The translations under genes were made by a program, and so were the position numbers. A model generated the notes under the pieces. It saw only the letters and a program-made list of their open reading frames with translations, was not told where the DNA came from and did not search any database. Below are positions 52,933 through 63,449 of a DNA stretch of 64,000 bases, in pieces (the first letter of the stretch is position 1; each line of letters opens with the position of its first letter). Source of the stretch: Devosia sp. Root413D1 (GTDB lineage: Bacteria; Pseudomonadota; Alphaproteobacteria; Rhizobiales; Devosiaceae). Location: positions 295,113-359,112 of the forward strand of contig NZ_LMEA01000013.1 in the NCBI RefSeq assembly GCF_001425235.1. Direction: 5' to 3'.

Positions 52933-53468
52933 TGCCCAAGCCCTCTGACAGGCCAAAGCGTGAAGAGATGCCCTACCGCGATTGCGTCGGTACCGCCGTG
53001 TTCAACGCCGAGGGACTGGTGTTCATCGGTCGCCGCATGGCCGATGGCTCCGCCGATCGCACCGAGGTCAACGCTCCCTGGCAGATGCCGCAGGGTGGCA
53101 TCGACAAGGGCGAGACCCCGATCGAAGCGGCCTGGCGCGAGCTGTTCGAGGAAACCTCGATCAAGACCGCCGAGCTGATCGCCGAGGCGCCGGAATGGAT
53201 CTACTACGACCTGCCCGACGAAGCGCTCGGCATCGCGCTCAAGGGTAAGTATCGCGGGCAGCGGCAGCGCTGGTTCGCCTTCCGCTTCACCGGCAAAGAC
53301 AGCGACATCGACGTTGCCAGCCCCGACAACGGCCACCCCGCCGAGTTCGACAAGTGGCGCTGGGAAAAGCTCGAAGCCCTGCCGGACCTCATCGTGCCAT
53401 TCAAGCGCGAGGCGTATTTGAAGATCGTCGAGGCATTCAAGCATGTGCCCGCGGGCGTGCGGGGGTAG
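52932..53468 (+). CDS. rppH: RNA 5'-pyrophosphohydrolase
   Basis: A 178-residue Nudix hydrolase. YRDCVGTAVFNAEGLVFIGRR leads to the Nudix box GGIDKGETPIEAAWRELFEE, which holds all the conserved acidic residues, and QRWFAFRF and EFDKWRWEKLEALPDLIVPFKR match RppH. It removes pyrophosphate from mRNA 5' ends to start decay. Coupled to the deacetylase-like gene upstream. Confidence 0.93.
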   Translation: MPKPSDRPKREEMPYRDCVGTAVFNAEGLVFIGRRMADGSADRTEVNAPWQMPQGGIDKGETPIEAAWRELFEETSIKTAELIAEAPEWIYYDLPDEALGIALKGKYRGQRQRWFAFRFTGKDSDIDVASPDNGHPAEFDKWRWEKLEALPDLIVPFKREAYLKIVEAFKHVPAGVRG

Positions 53469-53516
53469 GCAAGGTGGCCTGAAAGCTCCGGGAATACGTC
53501 GCCGCCTCCGCGCGCT

Positions 53517-53638
53517 GCACACCCCCTCCCAACCTCCCCCGTCAAGGGGGAGGTGCCCATCGAGTTCGGGACCACGTAAGTGCCGCAACCACCGGCCGGC
53601 ACCCTCCCCTTGACGGGGAGGGTTGGGGAGGGGTGTGC
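53517..53638. repeat. G+C-rich palindromic intergenic element
   Basis: GCACACCCCCTCCCAACC at the left and GGTTGGGGAGGGGTGTGC at the right (53621-53638) are reverse complements except for a shifted C run; inner CCTCCCCCGTCAAGGGGGAGG-like and CCCTCCCCTTGACGGGGAGG hairpins also pair. It lies between rppH and the racemase gene. Confidence 0.7.
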
Positions 53639-53704
53639 GGAGCCAGTAGAGGCGCTATTCGGGACCGGCTTGCAAGGCTCGAAAAACCACGCCATCTGTT
53701 GCCC

Positions 53705-54391
53705 ATGAAAACCATCGGCCTCATCGGCGGCATGAGCTGGGAATCCACCGCTCACTACTACGCCATCCTGAACCGCGAGACGGCGGCCCGGCTGGGTGGC
53801 CTGCACTCGGCGCCGGTCATCGTCCATTCGGTCGACTTCGCCCCGATCGAGGCGATGCAGCGCGCCGGCAACTGGGACGGCGCCGGTGAAATCCTCGCCG
53901 GCATTGCCCGCTCGCTCGAAGCCCAGGGGGCCGGGGTCATCGGGCTTGCCACCAACACCATGCATATCTGCGCCCCGCAGATCATCGCGGCGCTCAACGT
54001 ACCCTTCGTCCATATCGCGGCGCCCACCGCCGATGCCCTCATCGCCGACGGTATCGGCAAGGTCGGGCTGCTCGGCACCCGCTTCACCATGGAGAAGCGC
54101 TTCTACATCGAGGGGCTGGAGCAGCGCGGCCTCGAGGTGCTGGTACCCGATATCGGCATCACCAACCTCAACGGCATCATCTACGAGGAACTCTGCCTCG
54201 GCATCGTCCGCGAGGAGTCCCGCCGCACCTATGTCGACGCCATCACCCGCTTGCAGGCCCGCGGCGCCGAAGCAGTGATCCTCGGCTGCACCGAAATCTG
54301 CATGCTGATCGACGACAGCGTCAGCCCGCTGCCGACCTATGACACGACGGATCTGCACGCGAAGGCACTGGTGGCGGCGGCGTTGGCTTGA
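53705..54391 (+). CDS. Aspartate/glutamate racemase family protein, YgeA-like
   Basis: A 228-residue two-domain racemase: IGLIGGMSWESTAHYY at the start, GLATNTMHICAP where the first catalytic residue sits, and VILGCTEICMLI with the second catalytic Cys. The first position is Thr, not Cys, as in E. coli YgeA, which still racemises some amino acids including homoserine. It may supply or remove D-amino acids, which is of interest given the D-amino-acid genes at 10-13 kb. Confidence 0.85.
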   Translation: MKTIGLIGGMSWESTAHYYAILNRETAARLGGLHSAPVIVHSVDFAPIEAMQRAGNWDGAGEILAGIARSLEAQGAGVIGLATNTMHICAPQIIAALNVPFVHIAAPTADALIADGIGKVGLLGTRFTMEKRFYIEGLEQRGLEVLVPDIGITNLNGIIYEELCLGIVREESRRTYVDAITRLQARGAEAVILGCTEICMLIDDSVSPLPTYDTTDLHAKALVAAALA

Positions 54392-54394
54392 AGG

Positions 54395-54621
54395 GCTGAC
54401 GGATAGAGACGGCCCCCTCCCGGCCTCCCCCATAAAGGGGGAGGTGAAGAGTCGGGGCTGTTGCTCGATCGTGCCCCGCACACCGGCGGGGCACCTCCCC
54501 CTTTATGGGGGACTTCGAGCCGTCCCGCAGGGCAAATCGCTCCAGTGGAGCGATTTGAGGGGAGAAGACCATGAGAGCTACGCTCGAATGGCAAAGGAGC
54601 GGGCCGTCTGCTTCAGTCAGC
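54395..54621. repeat. MITE-like palindromic element, diverged relative of the 45.8-kb copy
   Basis: The left end GCTGACGGATAGAGACGGCC continues as CCCTC and matches the reverse complement of the right end (54597-54621, ending TTCAGTCAGC) at 20 of 25 positions. GATAGAGACGGCCCCCTCCC is shared exactly with the 143-bp element after proA. Inner CCTCCCCCATAAAGGGGGAGG-type and ATCGCTCCAGTGGAGCGAT palindromes are present. It ends directly at the stop codon of the first chemoreceptor. Confidence 0.6.
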
Positions 54622-54622
54622 C

Positions 54623-56923
54623 CTAAGCCGCCCGCCGCATCCCGCCATGCGTCTGCTCCGCCACCTGGAACACCTCGACGATGCGGTCGAGCTCCGTCGC
54701 CTGCGCCTCGGTCTGCTCGATCGCCGCGTTGGTTTCTTCGACCAGCGCCGCGTTGTGCTGGGTCATCTCGTCCATCTGCCGCACGGCGGTGTTGACCTCT
54801 TCGATCGCCGAAGCCTGTTCGTGGCTGTCGCGGGCGATCTTTTCCATCAGCTGGTTCGACGAGCGCGCCGCGACGAGGATCGCCTCGAGTTTTTCGGCCG
54901 CTTCCGCCACCAGCTTCGAGCCACCCTTCACTTCGCCGCCCGACTGCTCGATCAACGCCTTCACTTCGCTGGAGGCTCCGGCTGCCGATTGCGCCAGGCG
55001 CCGCACTTCGACGGCCACCACGGCAAACCCTTTGCCGGCATCGCCGGCGCGCGCCGCTTCCACCGAGGCGTTGAGCGCCAGAAGGTTAGTCTGGAAGGCG
55101 ATATCGTCGATCATCCCGATGATGTTCGAGATCTTGCCCGATGAGCTGGTGATCCGCTCCATTGCCGCATTGGCTTCTTGCATCACGCCGCCGCCCTGCT
55201 CGGCCGCCAGCGTCACCCGCCCGGAAGCCTGGCTCGCCTGCTGCGCATTCTGCGCGTTGGCCGTAACGGTCGAGGCCAGCTGCTCCATTGCCGCCGAGGT
55301 CTCCTCGATTGTCGCCGCCTGCTTGGTGGTGCGTTCGCTGAGGTCATTGGCGCCGGAGAGGATCTCGCCGGTCGCCGTCTTCAGCGAGCGCGAGGTGCCC
55401 TTCAACTGCCCGACGATCTCGGTCAGCCGCTCGGCCACCGCGTTGGTATCGTCCTTCAGCCGCGCGAAGGCGCCGCCATACTGGCCGTGCACACGCTGCG
55501 TCAGGTCGGTCTGTGCCAGCGCCGACAGCACTTCGCCGGTCTCGCTCAGCCCGCGGTCCACCGTCTCGACCAGCGAGTTGACGCTGCCGGCGAGCGTGTT
55601 CAGTTCTGCATCGGGGAACTCCGCCGCGACGCGCTTCGAAAAGTCACCGTCGATCGCCGCGTCCACCACGCCGCCGAACGCCTGCTGCAGTTCGGCCATC
55701 ATCTTCACCCGCGCTTCCTGGTCGCGGATGATGCGCACCGCTTCGGCTTCGGTCATTTCGGCGACCTTCTTGCCGTTCTCGCGGAACACTTCCACCGCCC
55801 GCGCCAGCGTGCCCACCTCGTCGACACGATCGGTGCCCTGGACAGTGACCGAGTAATCGCCTTCCGCCATCACCTTGACGGTGCGGCCCATCGCCCCGAG
55901 CGGCACGCCCACCAACTGGCGGATCAGCTCGAACAGGATCGCACAGGCGGCCAGCACGCAGATTGCTGAAAGCAGGATAATCGTGGTGCGGCCTTCGTTC
56001 ACCGCCGCCTGCAGCGTCGCCAGCGGCACGCTCGTCACCACCACCCAGCGGTCCTCGGTGCCGCCGACGCTGAACGGCGCCGCTGTCTGCCTGACGTCGG
56101 CATTGTCGGCTTCCTTGGCCATATTGTCGGCCAGCGCCGCGGTGACGATACTGCCCATCGGATCTGCTGCGTCGAGCGTCTTGCCGATCATCTGGGGGTC
56201 GGGGTGCGCGACAACGATGCCCTTGGCCGAAATCACCGCGACATTGCCGGTACCGAACGGCTTCAGCTCGGCCATCCGGGTGTTGATGTCGCTCAGCGAC
56301 AGGTCGACGCCGCCAGTACCGAGATAGGTTGCACCATCCATGATCGGCGCGCCGAACGACATGATCAGCATGTCCTTGCCGGCCACCGTGTAGTTGTAGG
56401 GCTCGATGGCGACGGCGCGCCCCAGCGCCTTGGGCTGCAGGTAATAGTCGCCGGCGCCGGGCTGGTCGTAGCCGGTCAGCGCCTCCAGCACCACCGAACC
56501 CGAACCGCGGTTCCAGTACGGGATGTAGCGGCCGGTCGCGTCGTGCCCGGGCTTGTTCACCGCGGCGGCATCGTTGCCGTCGAGTGCATTGGGCTCCCAG
56601 CCCGACCAGGCGCCGAGCAGCCCTGGATTGCGCTCGAGGAACTGCCGGATGGTCGCGTCGTATACTGCGCGATCCTTGATCCCTGCGCTGTGCAGCCCCT
56701 GCAGTGCCGTGACGATCCCTTCGGCCGCCCGCTCGCCGCGCAGCAGGTCGGTAGAGACCTGCGCCGCGATCCCCTGGGTGGTTTCCGACTGCAGCTGGCG
56801 TGTCTGCGCCTCCATGGTGCCGCCGACCTGCTGCACCAGGAGCGTCATGCCGATGGCGAACACGGCCGTAAGGGCCGCGCCACCGAGCAGCGCAACCTTG
56901 AGAGAGAGGGAACGAATACGCAT
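54623..56923 (-). CDS. Methyl-accepting chemotaxis protein with periplasmic dCache domain
   Basis: A 766-residue chemoreceptor: span 1 at about 10-30, a double-Cache sensor (about 35-300; [69 protein letters not shown]), span 2 at about 305-330, two HAMP-like units ([11 protein letters not shown]... and ...[16 protein letters not shown]), then the MCP signalling hairpin with the tip EIINS-like core replaced by [19 protein letters not shown]. It lacks the C-terminal DWxEF of its three neighbours and ends HGGMRRAA. Ligand unknown. Confidence 0.92.
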   Translation of the reverse strand: MRIRSLSLKVALLGGAALTAVFAIGMTLLVQQVGGTMEAQTRQLQSETTQGIAAQVSTDLLRGERAAEGIVTALQGLHSAGIKDRAVYDATIRQFLERNPGLLGAWSGWEPNALDGNDAAAVNKPGHDATGRYIPYWNRGSGSVVLEALTGYDQPGAGDYYLQPKALGRAVAIEPYNYTVAGKDMLIMSFGAPIMDGATYLGTGGVDLSLSDINTRMAELKPFGTGNVAVISAKGIVVAHPDPQMIGKTLDAADPMGSIVTAALADNMAKEADNADVRQTAAPFSVGGTEDRWVVVTSVPLATLQAAVNEGRTTIILLSAICVLAACAILFELIRQLVGVPLGAMGRTVKVMAEGDYSVTVQGTDRVDEVGTLARAVEVFRENGKKVAEMTEAEAVRIIRDQEARVKMMAELQQAFGGVVDAAIDGDFSKRVAAEFPDAELNTLAGSVNSLVETVDRGLSETGEVLSALAQTDLTQRVHGQYGGAFARLKDDTNAVAERLTEIVGQLKGTSRSLKTATGEILSGANDLSERTTKQAATIEETSAAMEQLASTVTANAQNAQQASQASGRVTLAAEQGGGVMQEANAAMERITSSSGKISNIIGMIDDIAFQTNLLALNASVEAARAGDAGKGFAVVAVEVRRLAQSAAGASSEVKALIEQSGGEVKGGSKLVAEAAEKLEAILVAARSSNQLMEKIARDSHEQASAIEEVNTAVRQMDEMTQHNAALVEETNAAIEQTEAQATELDRIVEVFQVAEQTHGGMRRAA

Positions 56924-57047
56924 GCGGGGACGGCTCCTGCCGAATAGTGCTTTCTCGTGTATTCAGCGCAGTCCGCCGTTAAAGAACGGTCAACCACAAT
57001 GGCCCCGATGCCAATATATTAGGCAACACCCTCGGCTCAAAAAACGA

Positions 57048-57070
57048 GACCCCGGCCAGTGGCCGGGGTC
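57048..57070 (-). terminator. Intrinsic terminator of the PAS chemoreceptor gene
   Basis: On the minus strand GACCCCGGCCACTGGCCGGGGTC forms a stem of at least 10 bp with a tiny loop and is followed by TCGTTTTTTGAG. It lies 25 bases after the stop of the receptor at 57095. Confidence 0.85.
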
Positions 57071-57094
57071 CACGATCAGCGCCGCTGGGGCGCG

Positions 57095-58903
57095 TCAGAA
57101 CTCCGCCCAGTCCTTCGCCACTGCCGCATTGCCCTCGCTGAGATAGCTGCGGGCCGCCGCCTTCACCTTCTGCTGCAGAGCCTTGACGCTGCCGGGGCGC
57201 GGCTCGGCTGGCATCGACATCGCCCCGCCGTCCTCGATCGAGAACACGTCGACGATCTTGTCGAGTTCGGTCGCCTGCCCCTCGGTCTGCTCGATCGCCG
57301 CATTGGTCTGTTCCACCAGCGCGGCATTCTGCTGCGTCATCTCGTCGAGCACCCGCACCGCTGAGCTCACCTCCTCGATGGCGCCCGCCTGTTCGCGGCT
57401 CGCCGTGGCGATACCCTCGATCAGGTTCGAGCTCTCGCGCGCCGTCTCCAGCATGGCCACCAGCTTCTGCGCCGCCTCGGCCACCAGCTTCGAGCCGCCC
57501 GCGACCTCCGTGCCCGACTGCTCGATCAGCGCCTTCACCTCCGATGAGGCGCTCGCCGCCGATTGCGCCAGCCGCCGCACTTCCACCGCCACCACCGCAA
57601 AGCCCTTGCCGGCATCGCCGGCCCGCGCGGCTTCGACCGAAGCGTTGAGCGCCAGCAGGTTGGTCTGGAAGGCGATGTCGTCGATCATCCCGATAATGTT
57701 GGAGATCTTGCCCGACGAAGTGGTGATCCGCTCCATCGCCGCGGTCGCCTTCTCCATCACCGCGCCGCCTTCCGTCGCCGTCTTGCTGACGTCCTGCGCC
57801 TTGATCGAGGCGTCGGCCGCCCGCTTGGCATTCTCGGTCACCGTCGACGCCAGTTGCTCCATCGAAGCCGAGGTCTCCTCGATCGTCGCTGCCTGCTTGG
57901 TGGTCCGTTCGCTGAGATCGTTGGCGCCCGACAGGATTTCGCCGGTCGCCGTCTTCAGCGCCCGCGATGTGGTCTGCAGCGAGGTGACGATCTCGGTGAT
58001 CCGCTCCAGCGAGGCATTGAATGCCTGCCGCAGCCCCTCGTACTGGCCGGTAAACTGGGTATCCACTCGCCCGCCCAGGTCGCCATCGGCCATCCGCGCC
58101 AGCGAGGTTTTGAGGAGCTCGATGATCGCCTCGGATTTCTTGCGCTCGGTGATGTCGGACGCAAACTTCACCACCTTCATCGGCTTGCCGGCGGCATCGA
58201 ATACCGGGTTGTAGGAGGCCATGATCCACACCTCCTTGCCGCCCTTGCCGAAGCGCTTGAACTCCGACGCGATGAACTCGCCGCTACGCAGCCGGGCCCA
58301 GAACTGCTCATACTCGGCGCTGGCGCCGTAGCTGGGCTCGACGAACATCCGGTGGTGCCGCCCCTGGATTTCCTCGAGCCGGTAACCCAGCGTCGCAAGG
58401 AAGTTCTCGTTGGCGCTGATGATGGTGCCATCGAGCTTGAACTCGATCACCGCCTGCGACCGGCTGATCGCCGCCACCTGCCCCGCCATGTCGGCGGCAC
58501 GGTTCTTCTGCTCGGTAATGTCGGAGGCGAACTTGATCACCTTGATCGGCTTGCCCGCCTTATCGAGGATCGGGTTGTAGCTCGCCTGCAGCCAGATCTC
58601 CCGGCCACCCTTGCCGAAGCGGCGATACTCGCCCGACTGGAACTGCCCCGCCCCCAGCGAGCGCCAGAATTCGGCATAGTCCGGCCCCTGCGCCTGCACC
58701 GGATCGACGAACATCCGGTGGTGCTTGCCCTGGATCTCCTCCAGCGCATACCCGGTGGCACCGAGAAAATTGGCGTTCGCCGTGATGATGGTGCCGTCGA
58801 GCTTGAACTCGATCACCGCCTGGCTGCGCAGGATCGCCGCGACCTTGCTGCGATCATCCGAATGAGAAGAGCCGGTAAACCCGTCGAAAATAGACTGACC
58901 CAT
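57095..58903 (-). CDS. Cytoplasmic methyl-accepting chemotaxis protein with two PAS domains
   Basis: A 602-residue receptor with no membrane span. Two PAS-PAC units lie in tandem (about 23-140 and 145-262); both have the same layout ([47 protein letters not shown] / [27 protein letters not shown]), a clear internal duplication. A HAMP-like unit and the MCP hairpin follow. The C-terminus is DWAEF, a CheR-tether-type pentapeptide. ATG 58903 was chosen over an upstream TTG. PAS domains of this kind bind haem or flavin or small acids and sense redox or energy state. Confidence 0.92.
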   Translation of the reverse strand: MGQSIFDGFTGSSHSDDRSKVAAILRSQAVIEFKLDGTIITANANFLGATGYALEEIQGKHHRMFVDPVQAQGPDYAEFWRSLGAGQFQSGEYRRFGKGGREIWLQASYNPILDKAGKPIKVIKFASDITEQKNRAADMAGQVAAISRSQAVIEFKLDGTIISANENFLATLGYRLEEIQGRHHRMFVEPSYGASAEYEQFWARLRSGEFIASEFKRFGKGGKEVWIMASYNPVFDAAGKPMKVVKFASDITERKKSEAIIELLKTSLARMADGDLGGRVDTQFTGQYEGLRQAFNASLERITEIVTSLQTTSRALKTATGEILSGANDLSERTTKQAATIEETSASMEQLASTVTENAKRAADASIKAQDVSKTATEGGAVMEKATAAMERITTSSGKISNIIGMIDDIAFQTNLLALNASVEAARAGDAGKGFAVVAVEVRRLAQSAASASSEVKALIEQSGTEVAGGSKLVAEAAQKLVAMLETARESSNLIEGIATASREQAGAIEEVSSAVRVLDEMTQQNAALVEQTNAAIEQTEGQATELDKIVDVFSIEDGGAMSMPAEPRPGSVKALQQKVKAAARSYLSEGNAAVAKDWAEF

Positions 58904-59252
58904 GACTTCTGCCCCCAAAAACCGCTTCTGCGGATCCGGCGTGATTTCAGCGCATATCCGCTTGAGGAACCTCCAAGCCGGGCATGCGTATTAACGCGCG
59001 GTACACCATGAGGGTGCGCCTTCGTGCCTCCGTGAGCAGTTAGTGCTCATCTAGGCAGTTATGCCTATTTCGCGACCATTGTCGCTGCTGCAACGAAAAA
59101 GGGCGCCAGATGGCGCCCTTTCGCTGACAGGAGTTGCTGTTGGCCGTTGGCATGAGCCCCATTCTTCGGTGGGGATGCACCATACCCACCACCTACTCGG
59201 GATGACCGCCGGTGGGTGGGCGACGCGGTGCCCAGCTCTTCCGTGAAACGCG
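58904..59252. other. Intergenic region between two chemoreceptor genes
   Basis: About 350 bases without a supported gene. The right part holds the terminator at 59098-59121 and a weakly repetitive stretch (CCCACCACC...GGTGGGTGGG near 59185-59220). The left part (58904-59060) must contain the promoter for the PAS chemoreceptor; GCAGTTAGTGCTCATCTAGG followed by CAGTTATGCC near 59035-59066 shows short direct repeats. Nothing else recognised. Confidence 0.5.
59098..59121 (-). terminator. Intrinsic terminator of the chemoreceptor gene at 59253
   Basis: AAAGGGCGCCAGATGGCGCCCTTT is a perfect inverted repeat with a four-base loop. On the minus strand it is followed by TTCG within a T-rich run, as needed after the receptor gene that ends at 59253. 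Confidence 0.85.
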
Positions 59253-61301
59253 TTAGAACTCGTTCCAGTCGCTGCTGATCGCAGCGTTGCCCTGGCTCAG
59301 ATAGACCTGCCGCGCTGCTTTCCGCGGCACGGCCGGCGCCGCGCCAGCCTCGGCGACGGTGAAGATATCGACGATCCGGTCCAGCTCGCCCGCCTGCGAC
59401 TCGGTCTGTTCGATCGCGGCATTGGTCTGCTCAACCAGCGCCGCATTGTGCTGCGTCATCTCGTCGAGTGTCCGCACCGCAACGTTCACCTCCTCGATCG
59501 ATGAGGCTTGCGCCCGGCTCTCGCCGGCGATCCCCTGCAGCAGTTCATAGTTAGTGCGTGCCCCCTCGAGCATCACCCCGAGCTTTGCCGCCGCTTCCGC
59601 CACCAGCTTCGAGCCGCCGGCGACTTCCGTGCCCGATTGCTCGATCAGCGCCTTCACCTCCGATGAGGCGCTCGCCGCCGACTGCGCCAGCCGCCGCACT
59701 TCCACCGCCACCACCGCGAAGCCCTTGCCCGCATCGCCGGCCCGCGCCGCTTCCACCGAAGCGTTGAGCGCCAGCAGGTTGGTCTGGAAGGCGATATCGT
59801 CGATCAGCCCGATGATATTGGAGATCTTGGCCGACGACTGGGTGATCCGCTCCATCGCCGCCTCGGCCTCGCGCATCACTGCGCCGCCCTGCTCGGCCGT
59901 CCGCGACACATCGGCCGCATTGCTGCTCGCCGATTCCGCGCGCTTGGCATTTTCGAGCACCGTTACCGCCAGTTGCTCCATCGCTGCCGAGGTCTCTTCG
60001 ATCGTCGCTGCCTGCTTGGTGGTGCGCTCGCTCAGATCATTGGCGCCCGACAGGATCTCGCCCGTCGCCACCTTGAGCGAACGCGAGGTCGAGCGGAGGT
60101 TGGTCACCACCTCGGTCAGCCGGTCGCCGACCGCGTTGGTGTCGTCCATCAGCTTCTTCAGCGATCCCGCATAATTGCCTTCCATGCGCCGCGTCAGGTC
60201 GGCCTGCGCCAGCGCCCCGAGCACCTGTGCCGTCTCGCCGATCGAGGCATCGACCGTCTCGACCAGCTGGTTGACGCCCTCAGCCAATGTCCTCAGATCC
60301 TGGTCAGTGAAGTCGGTGCCGACCCGGCGGCTGAAATCGCCCTCCAGTGCAGCCCCCACCACGTCGCCGATCTCCTGGTTGAGCGCCGCCGCCGCATCGG
60401 CGCGCGCCACCGTCACCCGGGCAGTCGCCGCCGCCTCGCCGGCCAGCACATCGCGGCTGCGCAGCGCCTCGCGGAAGATGCCGAGCACCCGGCCGAGGCC
60501 GTTGACCTCGGCAATCCTGTTATTGTCATCGACAGCAACCTCGAGGTCGCCCTCCGACAGCCGGCGGAACCCTTCGGTCATCCGCGCCAGGGGCTTGGCC
60601 ACGAACCGCTGCGCCAGCAGCATCGTGGCCACCGCCAGCCCGACGATCAGGGCCAGCCCGCCCCAGGTCGCGATGTCGGAAAGCTGGCCATTCTGCTGGG
60701 CCGCCCCGAGCTGCGCCACATTGGCGGCCTCGATCGCATCGGACACCTGGGACATCTCGCCTTCGAGCACCTCGAAGCTCTGGTCGAACGCGGCAAGATC
60801 GGTCGTTGCGCCGGCAACGTCGAACTCAGTGGCCTTTTCCACCAGCGCCGTCGCCGCGTTGATGTAGGCGTCGAGGGGGCCTGCGAGGTTGTCGAGCGCC
60901 TCGCGAACGTCGGTCGGCACGTCAAGGTCGGCCTGTGACGCGATCGCCGCCCGGAACGAGTCGCCATAGGTCTTTACGTCGACATAAGTGTCCTGGACCA
61001 TGGTGATATCGCCGGAAATCACCGCGTAGAGGCTGCGGTAGACCAGCCCGCGCATGCTGTCGTGCAGCATGTCGGCGGTCATATGAGCCCGCATCGAGCT
61101 CATCAGCGTCTCACTGCTGTGGCCCGATGTCTTGAAGCCGGTGGAGACGTAAAGGCTCGCCCCCGCCACCACACCGCCGATCAGCACCAGCGCCGCGACC
61201 AACCCGAACACCAGGGTCCTGAGCCGCACGCCACTTCCCGACGCCGCCTGGGCGCGGGTTTCCGGCGTCGTCGACGCGCCGGCAGTACCCTTGTGCTTCA
61301 T
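59253..61301 (-). CDS. Methyl-accepting chemotaxis protein with helical periplasmic sensor
   Basis: A 682-residue receptor: span 1 at about 27-50, an all-helical periplasmic domain (about 50-205) of four-helix-bundle type, span 2 at about 208-228, HAMP units ([21 protein letters not shown] and a second around [16 protein letters not shown]), then the MCP hairpin ([38 protein letters not shown]). It ends SSDWNEF, a CheR-tether-type pentapeptide. ATG 61301 was chosen because it starts just before the basic segment and span 1. Confidence 0.92.
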   Translation of the reverse strand: MKHKGTAGASTTPETRAQAASGSGVRLRTLVFGLVAALVLIGGVVAGASLYVSTGFKTSGHSSETLMSSMRAHMTADMLHDSMRGLVYRSLYAVISGDITMVQDTYVDVKTYGDSFRAAIASQADLDVPTDVREALDNLAGPLDAYINAATALVEKATEFDVAGATTDLAAFDQSFEVLEGEMSQVSDAIEAANVAQLGAAQQNGQLSDIATWGGLALIVGLAVATMLLAQRFVAKPLARMTEGFRRLSEGDLEVAVDDNNRIAEVNGLGRVLGIFREALRSRDVLAGEAAATARVTVARADAAAALNQEIGDVVGAALEGDFSRRVGTDFTDQDLRTLAEGVNQLVETVDASIGETAQVLGALAQADLTRRMEGNYAGSLKKLMDDTNAVGDRLTEVVTNLRSTSRSLKVATGEILSGANDLSERTTKQAATIEETSAAMEQLAVTVLENAKRAESASSNAADVSRTAEQGGAVMREAEAAMERITQSSAKISNIIGLIDDIAFQTNLLALNASVEAARAGDAGKGFAVVAVEVRRLAQSAASASSEVKALIEQSGTEVAGGSKLVAEAAAKLGVMLEGARTNYELLQGIAGESRAQASSIEEVNVAVRTLDEMTQHNAALVEQTNAAIEQTESQAGELDRIVDIFTVAEAGAAPAVPRKAARQVYLSQGNAAISSDWNEF

Positions 61302-61430
61302 TCTGAAGTTCCGTCGGCCGACGCCACCGCCTTCTGGCGGCCCAAGGGACACACGCGGCCGGCGTGCGTCCCGATGTGAACAAAGGGTGCTCTCTGATGG
61401 TTAATGCGTAGTTGAAAACCCGACCTGAAG

Positions 61431-63449
61431 CTAAAATTCTGCCCAGTCGTCGGCCTTGATCGCAGTGTTGCCACGGCTGAGGTAAGTCTTCGCCGCTGCC
61501 TTCACCCGCTGTTCCAGTGCCTTGATCCCGCGCTGCGGCTGCAGCTCCACCACGGGCGAGGCCGCCTCGGCCTGGCCGTCGACGGTGAACACCGCAACGA
61601 TCCGGTCGAGCTCGCTGGCCTGCGCCTCGGTCTGCTCGATCGCCGCGTTGGTTTCTTCGACCAGCGCCGCATTATGCTGGGTCATCTCATCCATCTGCCG
61701 GACCGCGGTATTGACCTCCTCGATCGCCGCAGCCTGCTCGCGGCTGTCCCGCGCGATACCTTCCAGCAGCTCGCGGTTACCGCGCACCGCCACCAGCATT
61801 TGCTCGAGCTTGGCCGCTGCTTCCGCCACCAGCTTGGAGCCACCCTGCACCTGGTTCGCCGACTGCTCGATCAGCGCCTTCACTTCCGCCGAAGCGCTGG
61901 CCGCCGATTGCGCCAGCCGCCGCACTTCCACCGCCACCACCGCAAAGCCCTTGCCGGCGTCACCGGCGCGCGCCGCTTCCACCGAGGCGTTGAGCGCCAG
62001 CAGGTTCGTCTGGAAGGCGATGTCGTCGATCAGCCCGATGATGTTGGAGATCTTCGCCGAGCTCTCGGTGATCCGCCCCATCGCCGCGTTGGCGTTGAGC
62101 ATCACCGCCCCGCCGGCTTCCGCCGTCGTCGTCACCTCTGCGGCATTTTCCGAGGCACCGGCGGCGCGCTGCGCATTGGCCAGCACCGTGGTTGCCAGCT
62201 GCTCCATCGCAGCGGACGTCTCCTCGATCGTCGCCGCCTGCTTGGTGGTGCGCTCGCTCAGATCGTTGGCGCCCGAGAGGATCTCGCCAGTCGCCGTCTT
62301 CAGGTCGAACGAGGTCTTCTTCAGCTGCGTCACGATATCGGTGAGCTTTTCGGCCACCGTGTTGGTGTTGTGCTTCAGTCGCGCGAACTCGCCCTCATAG
62401 GCGCCGTTCATACGCCGCGTCAGGTCGGCCTCGGCCAGCGCCTCGAGCACGTCGCCGGCTTCGTTCAACCCGCTCGCCACCGTATCCATCAGCCCGTTGA
62501 AGTTGTTGGCGATGCGCTCGATATCGGCATCGGCGAAATGCGCGTCGATGCGTCGCGACAGGTCGCCCTTCAGCGTCGCCGCCACCACCCCGTCGAAGGC
62601 GTTCTGGAAGGCCAGCATCATCTGGGCGCGCTCCGCCGCCTTCTCGTGCCGGGTGCGTTCGTCTTCATTCATTTCGGCGACGCGGATGCCGTTCTCCTTG
62701 AACACCTGCACCGCGGCCGCCATCTGGCCGATCTCGTTCTTTTCGCCCGCATAGGGCACCTCGGTCGCAAAGTCGCCCTCGGCGATCCGCGCCATCGTCT
62801 CGGTCACCCGGGTCAATGGGTTCGACACATAGCGCGTGCCGACATAGAGCGCCGCGCCGACGCCGGCGAGCAGCCCGAGCAGCGTCGCACCTGCCACCAC
62901 CGGCAGGATCAGCGCCTCGAAGCCGCCGATCTCGGCCTTGATCGCCTCGAACTGCGCCTGGTCGTTCTCCACCACGGCATCGATCTCGGCCTGGTAGGCC
63001 TTGCGGTTGGCGCGGTTGGCGTCGTTATTGCCCTGCGCATTGGCCTGTGCCGGATCGATCGTCGCGAGGCGTGCCGTCTCGGCGCGGAACTGCCGGAACT
63101 CTGCCGTCCGCGCCACCACCTGGTCGAACGCCGCCCGATCGGCTGCCGGCACCAGCGGCTGCCACTCGGCAAGGTGCGCATCGATCTTGTCGAGCGACTT
63201 CAGCAGCCCCTCGGCAAACGGCGCCGCCTTCTCGATATTGGGCGAGGCATAGATGCCGCGCGCATCCATCACCACCGCCGTCACCAGGCGGTTGAGGTGC
63301 TCGCCGTTGAAGGCCCGCTGCGATGCCGCTTCGAGCTGCTCGGTGCGCTCGGTGAACGACGCCGTCACATACATGGCAAGGCCGCCGATCGCCGAGACCA
63401 CCAGGCCCATCACGGCAACGATAAGGAAAAGGCGGGTCCGGATCTTCAT
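61431..63449 (-). CDS. Methyl-accepting chemotaxis protein with helical periplasmic sensor
   Basis: A 672-residue receptor. Start [23 protein letters not shown] gives span 1; the periplasmic helical domain (about 30-180) has [17 protein letters not shown], which resembles four-helix-bundle sensors; span 2 is near 185-208; HAMP units ([25 protein letters not shown]; a second around [17 protein letters not shown]) lead to the MCP hairpin. The end is ADDWAEF. A 140-residue longer frame upstream was rejected as non-coding. First gene of the receptor row in the direction of transcription. Confidence 0.92.
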   Translation of the reverse strand: MKIRTRLFLIVAVMGLVVSAIGGLAMYVTASFTERTEQLEAASQRAFNGEHLNRLVTAVVMDARGIYASPNIEKAAPFAEGLLKSLDKIDAHLAEWQPLVPAADRAAFDQVVARTAEFRQFRAETARLATIDPAQANAQGNNDANRANRKAYQAEIDAVVENDQAQFEAIKAEIGGFEALILPVVAGATLLGLLAGVGAALYVGTRYVSNPLTRVTETMARIAEGDFATEVPYAGEKNEIGQMAAAVQVFKENGIRVAEMNEDERTRHEKAAERAQMMLAFQNAFDGVVAATLKGDLSRRIDAHFADADIERIANNFNGLMDTVASGLNEAGDVLEALAEADLTRRMNGAYEGEFARLKHNTNTVAEKLTDIVTQLKKTSFDLKTATGEILSGANDLSERTTKQAATIEETSAAMEQLATTVLANAQRAAGASENAAEVTTTAEAGGAVMLNANAAMGRITESSAKISNIIGLIDDIAFQTNLLALNASVEAARAGDAGKGFAVVAVEVRRLAQSAASASAEVKALIEQSANQVQGGSKLVAEAAAKLEQMLVAVRGNRELLEGIARDSREQAAAIEEVNTAVRQMDEMTQHNAALVEETNAAIEQTEAQASELDRIVAVFTVDGQAEAASPVVELQPQRGIKALEQRVKAAAKTYLSRGNTAIKADDWAEF

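Noticed and set aside
59185..59220. CCCACCACC...GGTGGGTGGG as another mobile repeat
   Set aside because: Arms are short and imperfect and no second copy was seen.
54623..63449. Repeated blocks in the receptor row as a CRISPR or tandem DNA repeat
   Set aside because: The repeats are coding paralogy of MCP signalling domains at kilobase spacing, without regular short spacers.
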